Origin: Rhodobacterales bacterium UBA3077
GTDB lineage: Bacteria > Pseudomonadota > Alphaproteobacteria > Rhodobacterales > Rhodobacteraceae
Length of the DNA: 11,182 bases
Assembly (NCBI GenBank): GCA_002366685.1
Contig: DFBP01000243.1
Coordinates: forward strand, 366 to 11,547
Direction: 5' to 3'
The position numbers were made by a program, and so were the translations under genes. Within the stretch, counting starts at the first letter, position 1. Every line of letters starts with the position of its first letter. Shown here piece by piece: positions 1-7,170 of this stretch. The notes below the pieces were generated by a model that had not been told where the DNA came from, searched no databases, and saw nothing but the letters and a program-made list of their open reading frames with translations.

Positions 1-93
1 TATTTCCCGTGAAAATTGTCCGAAATCACTTATTTTCGCGAATCATTTCGTATGTTATTATCATGCGGAATTATTGTTAAAGGAGTTTCTCAA

Positions 94-1347
94 ATGAAAA
101 AACAGCTTACATCTTCAGCCATGATTTTGGCGTTGTCCGTTGCGGGTTCCACGATCCCGTTGAACAAAGCAATTGCCGGCGGGAACGCCGGCGCCGCTAT
201 CGTGGGTGCGTTGATAGGCGGTGCCATCGTTGCGGGTGCAACCCAAAACCAGCGGACAACAACAAGCACGGCTTCCAGCGCTCAACGAAACGAGAATCGC
301 GCTGTGCAATCCGCGCTGAACTACTTTGAATTCCCGGCAGGCACGCCAGATGGCGTGTTTGGCCGCAACACAAGAACAGCTGTCAGCCAGTATCAGGCGT
401 TTATGCAATTCCCGGTCACCGGAGAGCTGACGTCTTTTGAAAAGGATTTCCTGCTCAATTCGCACCAACGCGCCGAGCTAGGTGGGGCGGAAACCAGCCG
501 TATTATCCTGACAGATCCGAACGGCTCCCGCGGATTGCTGGTGTCTTTCATGCGGCAACAGCAAGGTGGAGGTGGTTTGGGGACGACCCCGCTTGGTGGC
601 GGTGCGTTTCAGGCAAATAGCCCGGCAAACGATTTCGCTTCCGGGTCATCGGCTGCAACCAGCCCGGCCGGTCTGCCAATGTTTGTCACGTCCCAAGAGC
701 CTTCGATGAACGAGCTCTGCATTTCAGGCATTCAACCCAATTCCATTGAAGCGCAATTCTGTAACCTTCGCGCTTATGCGATCGACGAGGGTGACCGGCT
801 CGCGGCTTCTGTTCAAGGAACGTCCCGCGCGGATATTCAAGCGCAGTGCGAAGGATTCACCCCAACACTTGAGCCATATGTGAGTCGCGTTTCTCTCACA
901 AACGCCAGTTCTGCCAAATCAGACTTAATGTCTTGGGTTAGCATATCCGGCAGCAATGCCAACGCGCTCGAAGGCATATCGAAAGTATGTTTGGGCGTTG
1001 GATATTCAACTGACAATTCTGACGTAGCCCTAGCGTCAATTATGGCCTTGGTGGGTGTGGGTCAGTCAGGCTACGAAGAATTGCTCGCTTACCATTTGGC
1101 TTTGGGCTTTGGATTTGATGGTAAAACCAACGTCGACCGGGGCGCAGAATGGCTTGATAACGCCTCGCTAGCATTTGCGAGTGGGCAAGAATCGATTTCG
1201 GGTCAAAGCGGAGCCGTTAGCGCTACTGTTGCCGTGACACTGGCAAACTCTATGCGCGGGCTTCCAACCGCAGCTCCCGCTGAGCCGGCAGTTGCACCTG
1301 CTGCGACCACCACGGGCGGTTTTTTCTCAACAGGCGCTAGCAACTAA
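94..1347 (+). CDS. Secreted peptidoglycan-binding-domain protein (417 aa)
   Basis: The chosen start is the ATG at 94, because AAAGGAG lies at 79-85 and the protein then opens with a clean signal peptide: MKK, a hydrophobic stretch, and a likely cut after residues AIA near position 28. The mature protein begins with a Gly/Ala-rich segment (GALIGGAIVAGA) that resembles a glycine zipper and may insert in or lie on a membrane. Next comes a PG_binding_1-like module at about residues 66-120, with the family pattern of a helical repeat containing PDGVFGRNTRTAVSQYQ. A Gly/Ser-rich linker leads to a C-terminal region of about 180 residues with four cysteines (LC, FC, QC, VC) that could form two disulfides in the periplasm. 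I do not recognise that region. The tail is low-complexity Ala/Pro/Thr. It probably acts in the periplasm in contact with peptidoglycan; no catalytic motif is visible. It seems to be transcribed alone, with a terminator directly after it. Confidence 0.85.
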   Translation: MKKQLTSSAMILALSVAGSTIPLNKAIAGGNAGAAIVGALIGGAIVAGATQNQRTTTSTASSAQRNENRAVQSALNYFEFPAGTPDGVFGRNTRTAVSQYQAFMQFPVTGELTSFEKDFLLNSHQRAELGGAETSRIILTDPNGSRGLLVSFMRQQQGGGGLGTTPLGGGAFQANSPANDFASGSSAATSPAGLPMFVTSQEPSMNELCISGIQPNSIEAQFCNLRAYAIDEGDRLAASVQGTSRADIQAQCEGFTPTLEPYVSRVSLTNASSAKSDLMSWVSISGSNANALEGISKVCLGVGYSTDNSDVALASIMALVGVGQSGYEELLAYHLALGFGFDGKTNVDRGAEWLDNASLAFASGQESISGQSGAVSATVAVTLANSMRGLPTAAPAEPAVAPAATTTGGFFSTGASN

Positions 1348-1370
1348 AACCGGTTAAAATCCCTTTGAAA

Positions 1371-1400
1371 GACCCGCCAGAATTGCGCGGGTCTTTTTTT
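1371..1400 (+). terminator. Rho-independent terminator of the peptidoglycan-binding gene
   Basis: A perfect 7-bp stem, GACCCGC (1371-1377) with GCGGGTC (1387-1393), and a 9-base loop are followed at once by seven T (1394-1400). It begins 23 bases after the stop codon at 1347. It should end the upstream transcript and insulate the tRNA gene that follows. Confidence 0.9.
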
Positions 1401-1470
1401 GTTTGTCACGGTGTTTTTGCCTCTTTCTTTCCCGAAATCACAATGCTATACGCTGCTCAGCCTCGAAGAT

Positions 1471-1557
1471 GCGGTCGTGGCGGAATTGGTAGACGCGCAG
1501 CGTTGAGGTCGCTGTGGGGTAACACCCGTGGAAGTTCGAGTCTTCTCGACCGCACCA
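1471..1557 (+). tRNA. tRNA-Leu (anticodon GAG)
   Basis: The acceptor arms GCGGTCG (1471-1477) and CGACCGC (1547-1553) pair perfectly. The discriminator A is at 1554 and CCA is encoded at 1555-1557. The anticodon stem CAGCG/CGCTG (1498-1502 and 1510-1514) encloses the loop TTGAGGT with anticodon GAG at 1505-1507, which reads CUC and CUU leucine codons. A long variable arm (about 1515-1530) gives the class II shape expected of tRNA-Leu, and the T loop reads TTCGAGT. The gene stands alone, between a terminator on its left and a hairpin plus bidirectional terminator on its right. A possible -10 (CTATAC, 1446-1451) lies about 20 bases upstream, without a good -35. Confidence 0.97.
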
Positions 1558-1564
1558 TTCTCTC

Positions 1565-1586
1565 AGATAAAAACTGTGTTTTATCT
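1565..1586 (+). repeat. AT-rich inverted repeat downstream of tRNA-Leu
   Basis: Perfect 8-bp arms AGATAAAA (1565-1572) and TTTTATCT (1579-1586) flank a 6-base loop, starting 8 bases after the tRNA CCA end. No T-run follows, so it is not a standard terminator. It could be a 3' processing or stability hairpin on the tRNA precursor. The rest of 1587-1659 is AT-rich and shows no gene. Confidence 0.5.
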
Positions 1587-1659
1587 CGGTTGAACGGGTA
1601 TTTGGCAATTTTTCTTACAGAACTTTTTCAAAATTTATTTCGTAAAAACCATAGCCCAT

Positions 1660-1696
1660 AAAAAAAGGCCGGCTTTTCAGCCGACCTCCTTTTTTT
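1660..1696. terminator. Bidirectional terminator between tRNA-Leu and the rhodanese gene
   Basis: The stem is GGCCGGC (1667-1673) and GCCGACC (1680-1686) with loop TTTTCA. Seven A (1660-1666) on the left and seven T (1690-1696) on the right give a U-tract in both directions. Read on the minus strand the stem is fully paired with one G-U, so it fits best as the terminator of the rhodanese gene, whose stop lies 26 bases away. On the plus strand there is one C-A mismatch, but it can still end the tRNA transcript. Confidence 0.85.
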
Positions 1697-1711
1697 CTTT
1701 GGCGTTTTTGC

Positions 1712-2080
1712 TTACGCGTGAGCAACGATCTCACCGCCACCGTGGTGCCAGTGCATCAAGCCTCCAAGATTATAGATTTCGTTAAAGCCGTGGGCAGCCA
1801 ACATTTGAGCGGCCATACCGGAGCGGGCCCCCGAGGCGCAGTAAAGGATAACAGCCGAGTCGGTGCTGAGTTCCGGATGGAACTCCGGGTGGCGCGGATC
1901 AGCGCGCGTTTGCATCATCATCAATGGAATATGAAGCGCATCTTTGGCTTTGCCCGAAGACATCAACTCGTTGATATCACGAACATCAATGATAATGGCT
2001 TCTTTGTTTTTCACTTTCGATACGGCATCGGCTGGCGCGATACCTTGAACGGCGGTCTGACGACCAAATGGCATATTCAT
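1712..2080 (-). CDS. Single-domain rhodanese (sulfurtransferase), 122 aa
   Basis: The protein is one rhodanese homology domain: IIIDVRD (residues 29-35), an IP turn (51-52), and the active-site loop CASGARSG with catalytic Cys81. The C-terminus has GGLMHWHHGGG, the GG-W helix end typical of the fold. It would carry sulfane sulfur on Cys81 as a persulfide, moving it between thiol donors and acceptors. There is no signal peptide, so it should be cytoplasmic. The ATG at 2080 is preceded on the minus strand by GGGGAG at good spacing; the Met at residue 3 is a less likely start. It diverges from uvrA. The promoter region carries an ATTC-N8-GAAT palindrome and an FNR-type box, which suggests control by reactive sulfur and by oxygen. 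The exact in vivo donor and acceptor cannot be read from the sequence. Confidence 0.9.
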   Translation of the reverse strand: MNMPFGRQTAVQGIAPADAVSKVKNKEAIIIDVRDINELMSSGKAKDALHIPLMMMQTRADPRHPEFHPELSTDSAVILYCASGARSGMAAQMLAAHGFNEIYNLGGLMHWHHGGGEIVAHA

Positions 2081-2122
2081 GGGAATCTCCCCTCTGAGTT
2101 ACTCTGTTGGGATAAGAGATAG

Positions 2123-2136
2123 TTGATGTGGATCAA
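2123..2136. promoter_or_regulatory. FNR/FnrL-type box TTGAT-N4-ATCAA
   Basis: TTGAT (2123-2127), GTGG, ATCAA (2132-2136) is an exact match to the consensus used by Fnr/FnrL/Anr regulators, the oxygen-sensing branch of the CRP family. The centre (2129.5) is 49 bp from the rhodanese start codon. It is also 30 bp left of a plus-strand -10-like TATAAG (2157-2162), which is close to class II activator geometry toward uvrA. The target direction is therefore unclear. Confidence 0.6.
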
Positions 2137-2145
2137 TAATCAAGA

Positions 2146-2173
2146 CTTAATATTCATATAAGCGAATATTAAG
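2146..2173. promoter_or_regulatory. 28-bp palindromic operator with ATTC-N8-GAAT core (BigR/SqrR-like)
   Basis: Perfect 10-bp arms CTTAATATTC (2146-2155) and GAATATTAAG (2164-2173) flank an 8-bp centre. The inner bases read ATTC-N8-GAAT, the recognition form I recall for the ArsR-family persulfide-sensing repressors BigR and SqrR of alphaproteobacteria. It lies 66 bp upstream of a rhodanese gene, a plausible target for such a repressor. No ArsR-type repressor gene is in the window, so the assignment rests on motif and neighbour only. Confidence 0.55.
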
Positions 2174-2202
2174 AAATCTTCTCGATTAATTCGGAAAAGA
2201 AC

Positions 2203-2231
2203 TTGCAATGTTGCTCTAATGTTCTCATATT
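2203..2231 (+). promoter_or_regulatory. uvrA promoter with LexA-like box in the spacer
   Basis: The -35 TTGCAA (2203-2208) and -10 CATATT (2226-2231) are separated by 17 bases. GTTG-N7-GTTC (2210-2224) fills that spacer and differs in one base from the alphaproteobacterial SOS box GTTC-N7-GTTC. A LexA dimer here would block RNA polymerase, as expected for a DNA-damage gene. The predicted start near 2238 gives a short leader to the ATG at 2280. Confidence 0.5.
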
Positions 2232-2279
2232 TACAGCCCGAGTGCGAAAATGTTAGGCACACGGCAAACGGGGGCGGGA

Positions 2280-5102
2280 ATGTTTAAAAATATTGAAGTC
2301 AGAGGTGCGCGCGCGCACAATCTTAAATCTGTTAACGTAGATATCCCGCGTGATAAGCTGGTTGTAATCACGGGCCTGTCCGGTTCGGGCAAATCGAGTC
2401 TGGCATTTGATACGATTTATGCGGAAGGCCAGCGCCGCTATGTCGAAAGCCTGTCCGCCTACGCGCGGCAATTCCTCGATATGATGCAGAAACCGGATAT
2501 GGACCATATATCCGGCCTTTCTCCCGCCATTTCGATTGAACAGAAGACCACTTCCAAGAATCCTCGTTCGACGGTTGGAACGGTTACCGAAATATATGAT
2601 TATCTTCGCCTGCTATTTGCCAGAGTGGGAACCCCGTATTCACCGGCAACGGGGCTTCCGATTGAGGCCCAACAGGTTTCCGAGATGGTTGACCGGATCA
2701 TGGGAATGGAAGAGGGGACCCGCGCCTATTTGCTGGCGCCCATCGTAAGGGACCGAAAAGGCGAGTATAATAAGGAATTCGCGGACTTAAGGAAGCAAGG
2801 CTTCCAGCGCGTTAAAGTAAATGGTGAGTTCTATGAATTGGACGAGCCACCTAAGCTCGATAAAAAGTTCCGGCAGAATATTGATGTTGTGGTTGATAGG
2901 TTGGTGCTAAAGCCCGGTCTGGAAACGCGATTGGCTGATAGCCTCCGCACCGCGCTTGACCTTGCCGAGGGTATTGCTGTTTTTGAAATTGCTGATGACG
3001 ACGCCGAGCGCCATGTGTTTTCAGAGAACTACGCCTGCCCGGTAAGCGGGTTCACGATTCCCGAGATCGAACCGAGGTTGTTTTCTTTTAATGCGCCTTT
3101 TGGGGCATGCCCCGCTTGCGATGGTCTTGGCGTCGAGATGTTTTTTGACGAAAACCTGATCGTCCCGGATCACTCGATAACTCTTTATAATGGCGCTTTG
3201 GTGCCATGGGCCAAGGGGAAGTCTCCTTATTTCAGGCAGACAATCGAATCTATTGCCGAGCACTACGACTTTGATAAATCATTGCCTTGGGGAGATTTGC
3301 CGGAAAAAATTAAAAAGGTGATGCTCTATGGCTCCGAGGGCGAGGAAATTAGCTTCAGATATGACGAAGGCGGGCGGGTTTATCAGGTAAAGCGCCCCTT
3401 TGAAGGGGTTATCCCCAATATGAAGCGCCGCTATCGGGAAACCGACAGCAATTGGATACGTGAGGAGTTCGAGCGCTATCAGAATACAAAACACTGCGAA
3501 ATATGTGACGGCTACCGCCTCAAGCCAGAAGCGCTGGCCGTGAAAATTGCCGGTAAACATGCCGGGCAGGTGGTCCAGCTTTCGATCGCCGAAGCGCAAG
3601 AATGGGCGGAATCGGTACCTACACAATTGAGCGACCAGAAAAACCAGATCGCGGTGGCAATCCTGAAAGAGATTCGAGAGCGGCTCGGTTTTCTGGTTAA
3701 TGTAGGGCTCAATTATCTAACGCTTGCCCGGGCATCAGGAACTCTGAGCGGTGGTGAAAGCCAGCGAATTCGACTTGCCAGCCAGATTGGGTCCGGCTTG
3801 ACCGGAGTGCTTTATGTGCTGGATGAGCCCAGCATAGGGCTCCACCAACGAGATAACGGCCGATTGCTTACCACACTTAAAAACCTGCGAGATCAAGGGA
3901 ATTCGGTGCTTGTGGTCGAACATGATGAAGAAGCCATTCGGGAGGCAGATCACGTGCTGGATATTGGCCCCGGTGCCGGGGTTCACGGTGGCGAGGTTAT
4001 CGCAGAAGGCACCCCTGCGGAAATTGCTGATTGTGATGCTTCCATCACCGGACAATACCTCACCGGAAAACGCGCTATTCCGGTTCCCGATCTCCGCCGA
4101 AAAGGGAATGGTAAGAAGGTTGTTGTAAAAGGTGCCACCGGAAACAACTTAAAAGACGTGACCGCTTCCTTTCCTCTTGGTACCTTTACCTGCGTGACCG
4201 GAGTTTCCGGTGGAGGGAAGTCTACGCTCACAATTGAGACTTTGTTCAAAACCGCCTCAATGCGCCTGAACCGTGCACGGCAGGTTCCGGCACCGTGCAA
4301 ATCGATCACAGGGTTGGAATACCTTGACAAGGTAATTGACATTGACCAACGCGCTATCGGGCGCACCCCTCGATCTAACCCGGCGACTTATACGGGCGCA
4401 TTTACCCCCATTCGGGACTGGTTTGCCGGATTGCCGGAAGCCAAAACACGTGGCTACAAGGCGGGGCGGTTCAGTTTTAATGTCAAGGGCGGGCGCTGTG
4501 AGGCCTGTAAGGGTGACGGTGTTATCAAAATCGAGATGCACTTTCTTCCTGATGTTTATGTTGAATGCGAAAGCTGCAAAGGGAAGCGGTTTAACAGGGA
4601 AACATTGGAAATTTTGTTTAAAGGCAAAAGCATAGCGGATGTTCTTGATATGACTGTTGAGGAAGCCGAAGAGTTCTTCCGCGCGGTTCCTTCAATCCGA
4701 GACAAAATGACGGCTCTTCTGCGGGTTGGCCTTGGCTATATCAAGGTCGGCCAGCAGGCGACAACGCTTTCCGGCGGTGAAGCCCAGAGGGTCAAGCTGT
4801 CTAAAGAACTCTCGAAACGTTCAACCGGACGCACGCTCTATATTCTTGACGAACCAACCACTGGCCTGCATTTCGAAGATGTCAAAAAGCTATTGGAGGT
4901 TCTGCATGAACTTGTGGATCAGGGGAACACGGTTGTTGTGATTGAGCATAATCTTGATGTCATAAAAACAGCCGATTTTGTGATCGATATCGGGCCGGAA
5001 GGCGGTGATGGCGGCGGCGAGATCGTCGCGACAGGGACACCCGAAAAAATTGCCAAGACTACAGGAAGCCACACCGGGCACTATTTGAAGGACATGCTTT
5101 GA
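2280..5102 (+). CDS. uvrA: UvrABC excinuclease subunit A
   Basis: UvrA is the damage-sensing ATPase of nucleotide excision repair; as a dimer it finds distorted DNA and loads UvrB. Starting at the ATG at 2280 gives 940 aa, the length of E. coli UvrA, and the expected opening FKNIEVRGARAHNLK. The ATG at 2250 would add 10 unconserved residues and would lie only about 12 bases from the predicted transcript start. Both ABC modules are intact: Walker A GLSGSGKSS (32-40) and GVSGGGKST (641-649), signatures LSGGESQ (489) and LSGGEAQ (830), and Walker B LDEPS (514) and LDEPT (856). The C-terminal zinc site is complete (CEAC 740-743, CESC 763-766). In the first zinc site CPAC (277-280) is present but the partner reads CPVS (253-256), so one ligand is lost; I recall this in other alphaproteobacterial UvrA. 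Its stop lies inside the 3' end of the convergent alkylation-repair gene. Confidence 0.98.
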   Translation: MFKNIEVRGARAHNLKSVNVDIPRDKLVVITGLSGSGKSSLAFDTIYAEGQRRYVESLSAYARQFLDMMQKPDMDHISGLSPAISIEQKTTSKNPRSTVGTVTEIYDYLRLLFARVGTPYSPATGLPIEAQQVSEMVDRIMGMEEGTRAYLLAPIVRDRKGEYNKEFADLRKQGFQRVKVNGEFYELDEPPKLDKKFRQNIDVVVDRLVLKPGLETRLADSLRTALDLAEGIAVFEIADDDAERHVFSENYACPVSGFTIPEIEPRLFSFNAPFGACPACDGLGVEMFFDENLIVPDHSITLYNGALVPWAKGKSPYFRQTIESIAEHYDFDKSLPWGDLPEKIKKVMLYGSEGEEISFRYDEGGRVYQVKRPFEGVIPNMKRRYRETDSNWIREEFERYQNTKHCEICDGYRLKPEALAVKIAGKHAGQVVQLSIAEAQEWAESVPTQLSDQKNQIAVAILKEIRERLGFLVNVGLNYLTLARASGTLSGGESQRIRLASQIGSGLTGVLYVLDEPSIGLHQRDNGRLLTTLKNLRDQGNSVLVVEHDEEAIREADHVLDIGPGAGVHGGEVIAEGTPAEIADCDASITGQYLTGKRAIPVPDLRRKGNGKKVVVKGATGNNLKDVTASFPLGTFTCVTGVSGGGKSTLTIETLFKTASMRLNRARQVPAPCKSITGLEYLDKVIDIDQRAIGRTPRSNPATYTGAFTPIRDWFAGLPEAKTRGYKAGRFSFNVKGGRCEACKGDGVIKIEMHFLPDVYVECESCKGKRFNRETLEILFKGKSIADVLDMTVEEAEEFFRAVPSIRDKMTALLRVGLGYIKVGQQATTLSGGEAQRVKLSKELSKRSTGRTLYILDEPTTGLHFEDVKKLLEVLHELVDQGNTVVVIEHNLDVIKTADFVIDIGPEGGDGGGEIVATGTPEKIAKTTGSHTGHYLKDML

Positions 5103-5770
5103 CTCAAGTATTTGCTCGCAATTTTAACGGCAAAGGGCTTCATACGGTCTCTGTGTTCCGAAAGAAACGCGGTAACGCGGCTTGGGTCATGCTTTGACAA
5201 ATCGCGTAACCACCACGCTATGGCTTTTTGAATAAACCATTCCTGGTCATCAACATAGCTCGACGCCCAGCCCAATATCCGTTCGCGCGCATTGTTTTGC
5301 TCTGGTGTTAAGTGGTTCAGTTTTGACCAGGGAAGGGTCATAACCAGCGCAGCGCGGCGAGACCACATATGCTCGGATTTTGTCCAGCCCTCAACGACAT
5401 CTAATCGAGACGGATTTGCGACCAGTCTTTTACTCCCGGCCGAGGCTGCGTGATCAGCAATGGCCCATCCGTCGAATTGCGGCACCCAAGACGATATAAG
5501 CGCCCAAGCGCTTTCGTCAGAGGGGCGTAACCTTGCTTGCACTAATAGCTTCGCTGCTGAAATCCGCGCTTCAAAAACGTCGGTCCGCCAGAGTTCGTCT
5601 GCCATGGCTACGCGCGCCTCAACATCGCACTCCGCGCGCCATTTCTTAACCAGTTCGTCGATTTGCGGGTTTGAAACACCCAAACATTCTCGGTGTAGCT
5701 TGTGATAAGACACCATTTCTGATGCTTTTTGGGCGTTGCCCAAATGGCGAAGTTGTTCAAGCGGCGTCAT
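5081..5770 (-). CDS. AlkD-type DNA alkylation repair protein (229 aa)
   Basis: The length and all-helical repeat pattern fit the DNA_alkylation (AlkD/AlkC) family, HEAT-like-repeat glycosylases that excise N3- and N7-alkylated purines without flipping the base. Three conserved blocks are visible: SSWVPQFDGWAIADHAA, whose Asp106 matches the catalytic Asp of Bacillus cereus AlkD; MWSRRAALV with Arg138/139, matching the DNA-contacting Arg; and QKAIAWWLRDLSKHDP with Trp186/187, matching the conserved C-terminal Trp. These matches come from family knowledge, not an alignment. The ATG at 5770 overlaps the glmU stop as ATGA, so translation is probably coupled to glmU. No separate promoter is visible. 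The 3' end overlaps the uvrA 3' end by 22 bp, tail to tail. The neighbouring uvrA is also a DNA repair gene but reads from the opposite strand. Confidence 0.88.
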   Translation of the reverse strand: MTPLEQLRHLGNAQKASEMVSYHKLHRECLGVSNPQIDELVKKWRAECDVEARVAMADELWRTDVFEARISAAKLLVQARLRPSDESAWALISSWVPQFDGWAIADHAASAGSKRLVANPSRLDVVEGWTKSEHMWSRRAALVMTLPWSKLNHLTPEQNNARERILGWASSYVDDQEWFIQKAIAWWLRDLSKHDPSRVTAFLSEHRDRMKPFAVKIASKYLSQSMSFK

Positions 5771-7104
5771 TTCTTTCGAGCTCTCAGCATGTCCATCAAC
5801 CGTTTTCCACGCCCGGTTTTATTAACTTGTTTGGCGCGTGCCAGCGATAAATCACCCGACGGAACATCCGAGGTAATAACACTTCCGGTTCCGATTAGAG
5901 CGTCGCTACCTATATTTACCGGCGATACCAACGCCGAATTTGACCCCACAAACACACGTTCTCCAAGCGTTGATTGGTGCTTGAAAACCCCGTCATAGTT
6001 GCAAAAAATGACACCGGCCCCAATGTTGCTATCGGCGCCTATTTCGGCATCTCCAACGTAGCTCAGGTGGTTGACCTTGGCACCCTTGCCGACCACAGCA
6101 TTCTTGATCTCGACAAAGTTCCCGACTTTGCCAAATGCGCCTATTTCGGCCCCCGGTCTAAGTCTGGCATAAGGGCCAACAACCGCGCCTTCGGAAATGT
6201 GGCATCCTTCAAGATGGCTGAAAGCGCGAATATGCGCACCATTTTCAACCGTTACGCCGGGGCCGAATATAACATTTGGCTCAATGACTACGTCCGCGCC
6301 AACTAGTGTGTCGAGAGAAAAGTATACCGTTTGGGGCGCAACGAGAGTTGTCCCGTTTTCAAGTGCCTGAGTTCTGGCACTTTCCTGAAACGACTGTTCG
6401 GCTCTCGCCAGATCGCTGCGAGAGTTAACGCCCAATGTTTCTTCTTCATCGCAAGTAATTGCAGTGCAGGATAACCCTTTCACTCTTGCGATCGCTACAA
6501 TATCGGTAAGGTAAACCTCTCCACTGGCATTATTGCTCCCGACTTCATCCAAAAGGCTAAAAAGGGTTTCAGTATTGGCGCATACCACACCCGAGTTACA
6601 AAAATCGATCTCACACTGTTCTGGTGAGCAATCTTTATGTTCAATTATGGCTTCCAGACTGTCGCCGCTCATGCTGAGGCGCCCATAACCTTCTGGATTG
6701 CTGGCTTTAAACCCTAAAACGACCACATCGTTACCTTGAGCGCGGGCTGCCAGCATTTTACCCAGTGATTCAGGCTTTACGAAAGGCGTATCTCCGTAAA
6801 GAACGATGATATCGCCTTTAAAGCCTTCCAAGGCTGTTTTGGCCTGTATAACCGCGTGCCCGGTTCCGTTTTGCTCGGCTTGCTCGGCGATTTGAACCTC
6901 TGCGTCGAGGGCCAGCGCGGCCTTAGATACGAGTTCACCGCCATGGCCAATAACAACAACCTTTTTGATTGCACCGGCTTCTGTAGCCGTTTTCATAACA
7001 TGCGCCAGCATCGGCACACCCGCCAGACCATGCATAACTTTGGGCATGTCGGATTTCATTCGGCTTCCCTTACCGGCCGCCAGTATAATCGCTGCAAAAC
7101 CCAT
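5767..7104 (-). CDS. glmU: Bifunctional GlmU (GlcN-1-P acetyltransferase / GlcNAc-1-P uridylyltransferase)
   Basis: GlmU makes UDP-GlcNAc, the precursor of peptidoglycan and lipid A, in two steps in the cytoplasm. The N-terminal uridylyltransferase shows LAAGKGSRMKSDMPK (residues 8-22), QNGTGHA (78-84), YGDTP with Asp105, and GVNSR with Asn227; Asp105 and Asn227 fall at the E. coli numbers for the Mg ligands. The C-terminal left-handed beta-helix (about 255-420) has hexapeptide repeats, RLRPGAEIG, the acetyltransferase His345 in KVNHLSYVGDAEIG, and CNYDG (368-372). At 445 aa it is close to the E. coli 456. The ATG at 7104 has AGGAG 7 bases upstream. The next minus-strand gene upstream ends 66 bp away. 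Downstream, alkD overlaps by four bases. glmS, often next to glmU, is not here. Confidence 0.98.
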   Translation of the reverse strand: MGFAAIILAAGKGSRMKSDMPKVMHGLAGVPMLAHVMKTATEAGAIKKVVVIGHGGELVSKAALALDAEVQIAEQAEQNGTGHAVIQAKTALEGFKGDIIVLYGDTPFVKPESLGKMLAARAQGNDVVVLGFKASNPEGYGRLSMSGDSLEAIIEHKDCSPEQCEIDFCNSGVVCANTETLFSLLDEVGSNNASGEVYLTDIVAIARVKGLSCTAITCDEEETLGVNSRSDLARAEQSFQESARTQALENGTTLVAPQTVYFSLDTLVGADVVIEPNVIFGPGVTVENGAHIRAFSHLEGCHISEGAVVGPYARLRPGAEIGAFGKVGNFVEIKNAVVGKGAKVNHLSYVGDAEIGADSNIGAGVIFCNYDGVFKHQSTLGERVFVGSNSALVSPVNIGSDALIGTGSVITSDVPSGDLSLARAKQVNKTGRGKRLMDMLRARKK

Positions 7105-7170
7105 CGTCTTCTCCTGAATTGATAGCGACCTTTTTAGCAGAGCAATGAGCGCTACAAAAGAGCCGAATGG

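Noticed and set aside
16..93. Longer start (TTG at 16) for the first gene
   Set aside because: It would hide the signal peptide behind 26 extra residues; the ATG at 94 has a strong ribosome site and a clean N-terminus.
1365..1661. 98-codon open frame across the tRNA
   Set aside because: It runs through a terminator and a perfect tRNA gene and has no protein-like character.
1718..2122. Open frame opposite the rhodanese gene
   Set aside because: It is the shadow of a clearly conserved gene and lacks domains.
2250..2279. Upstream ATG for uvrA at 2250
   Set aside because: The 10 extra residues do not fit UvrA, and 940 aa from 2280 aligns the zinc-site cysteines to E. coli numbering.
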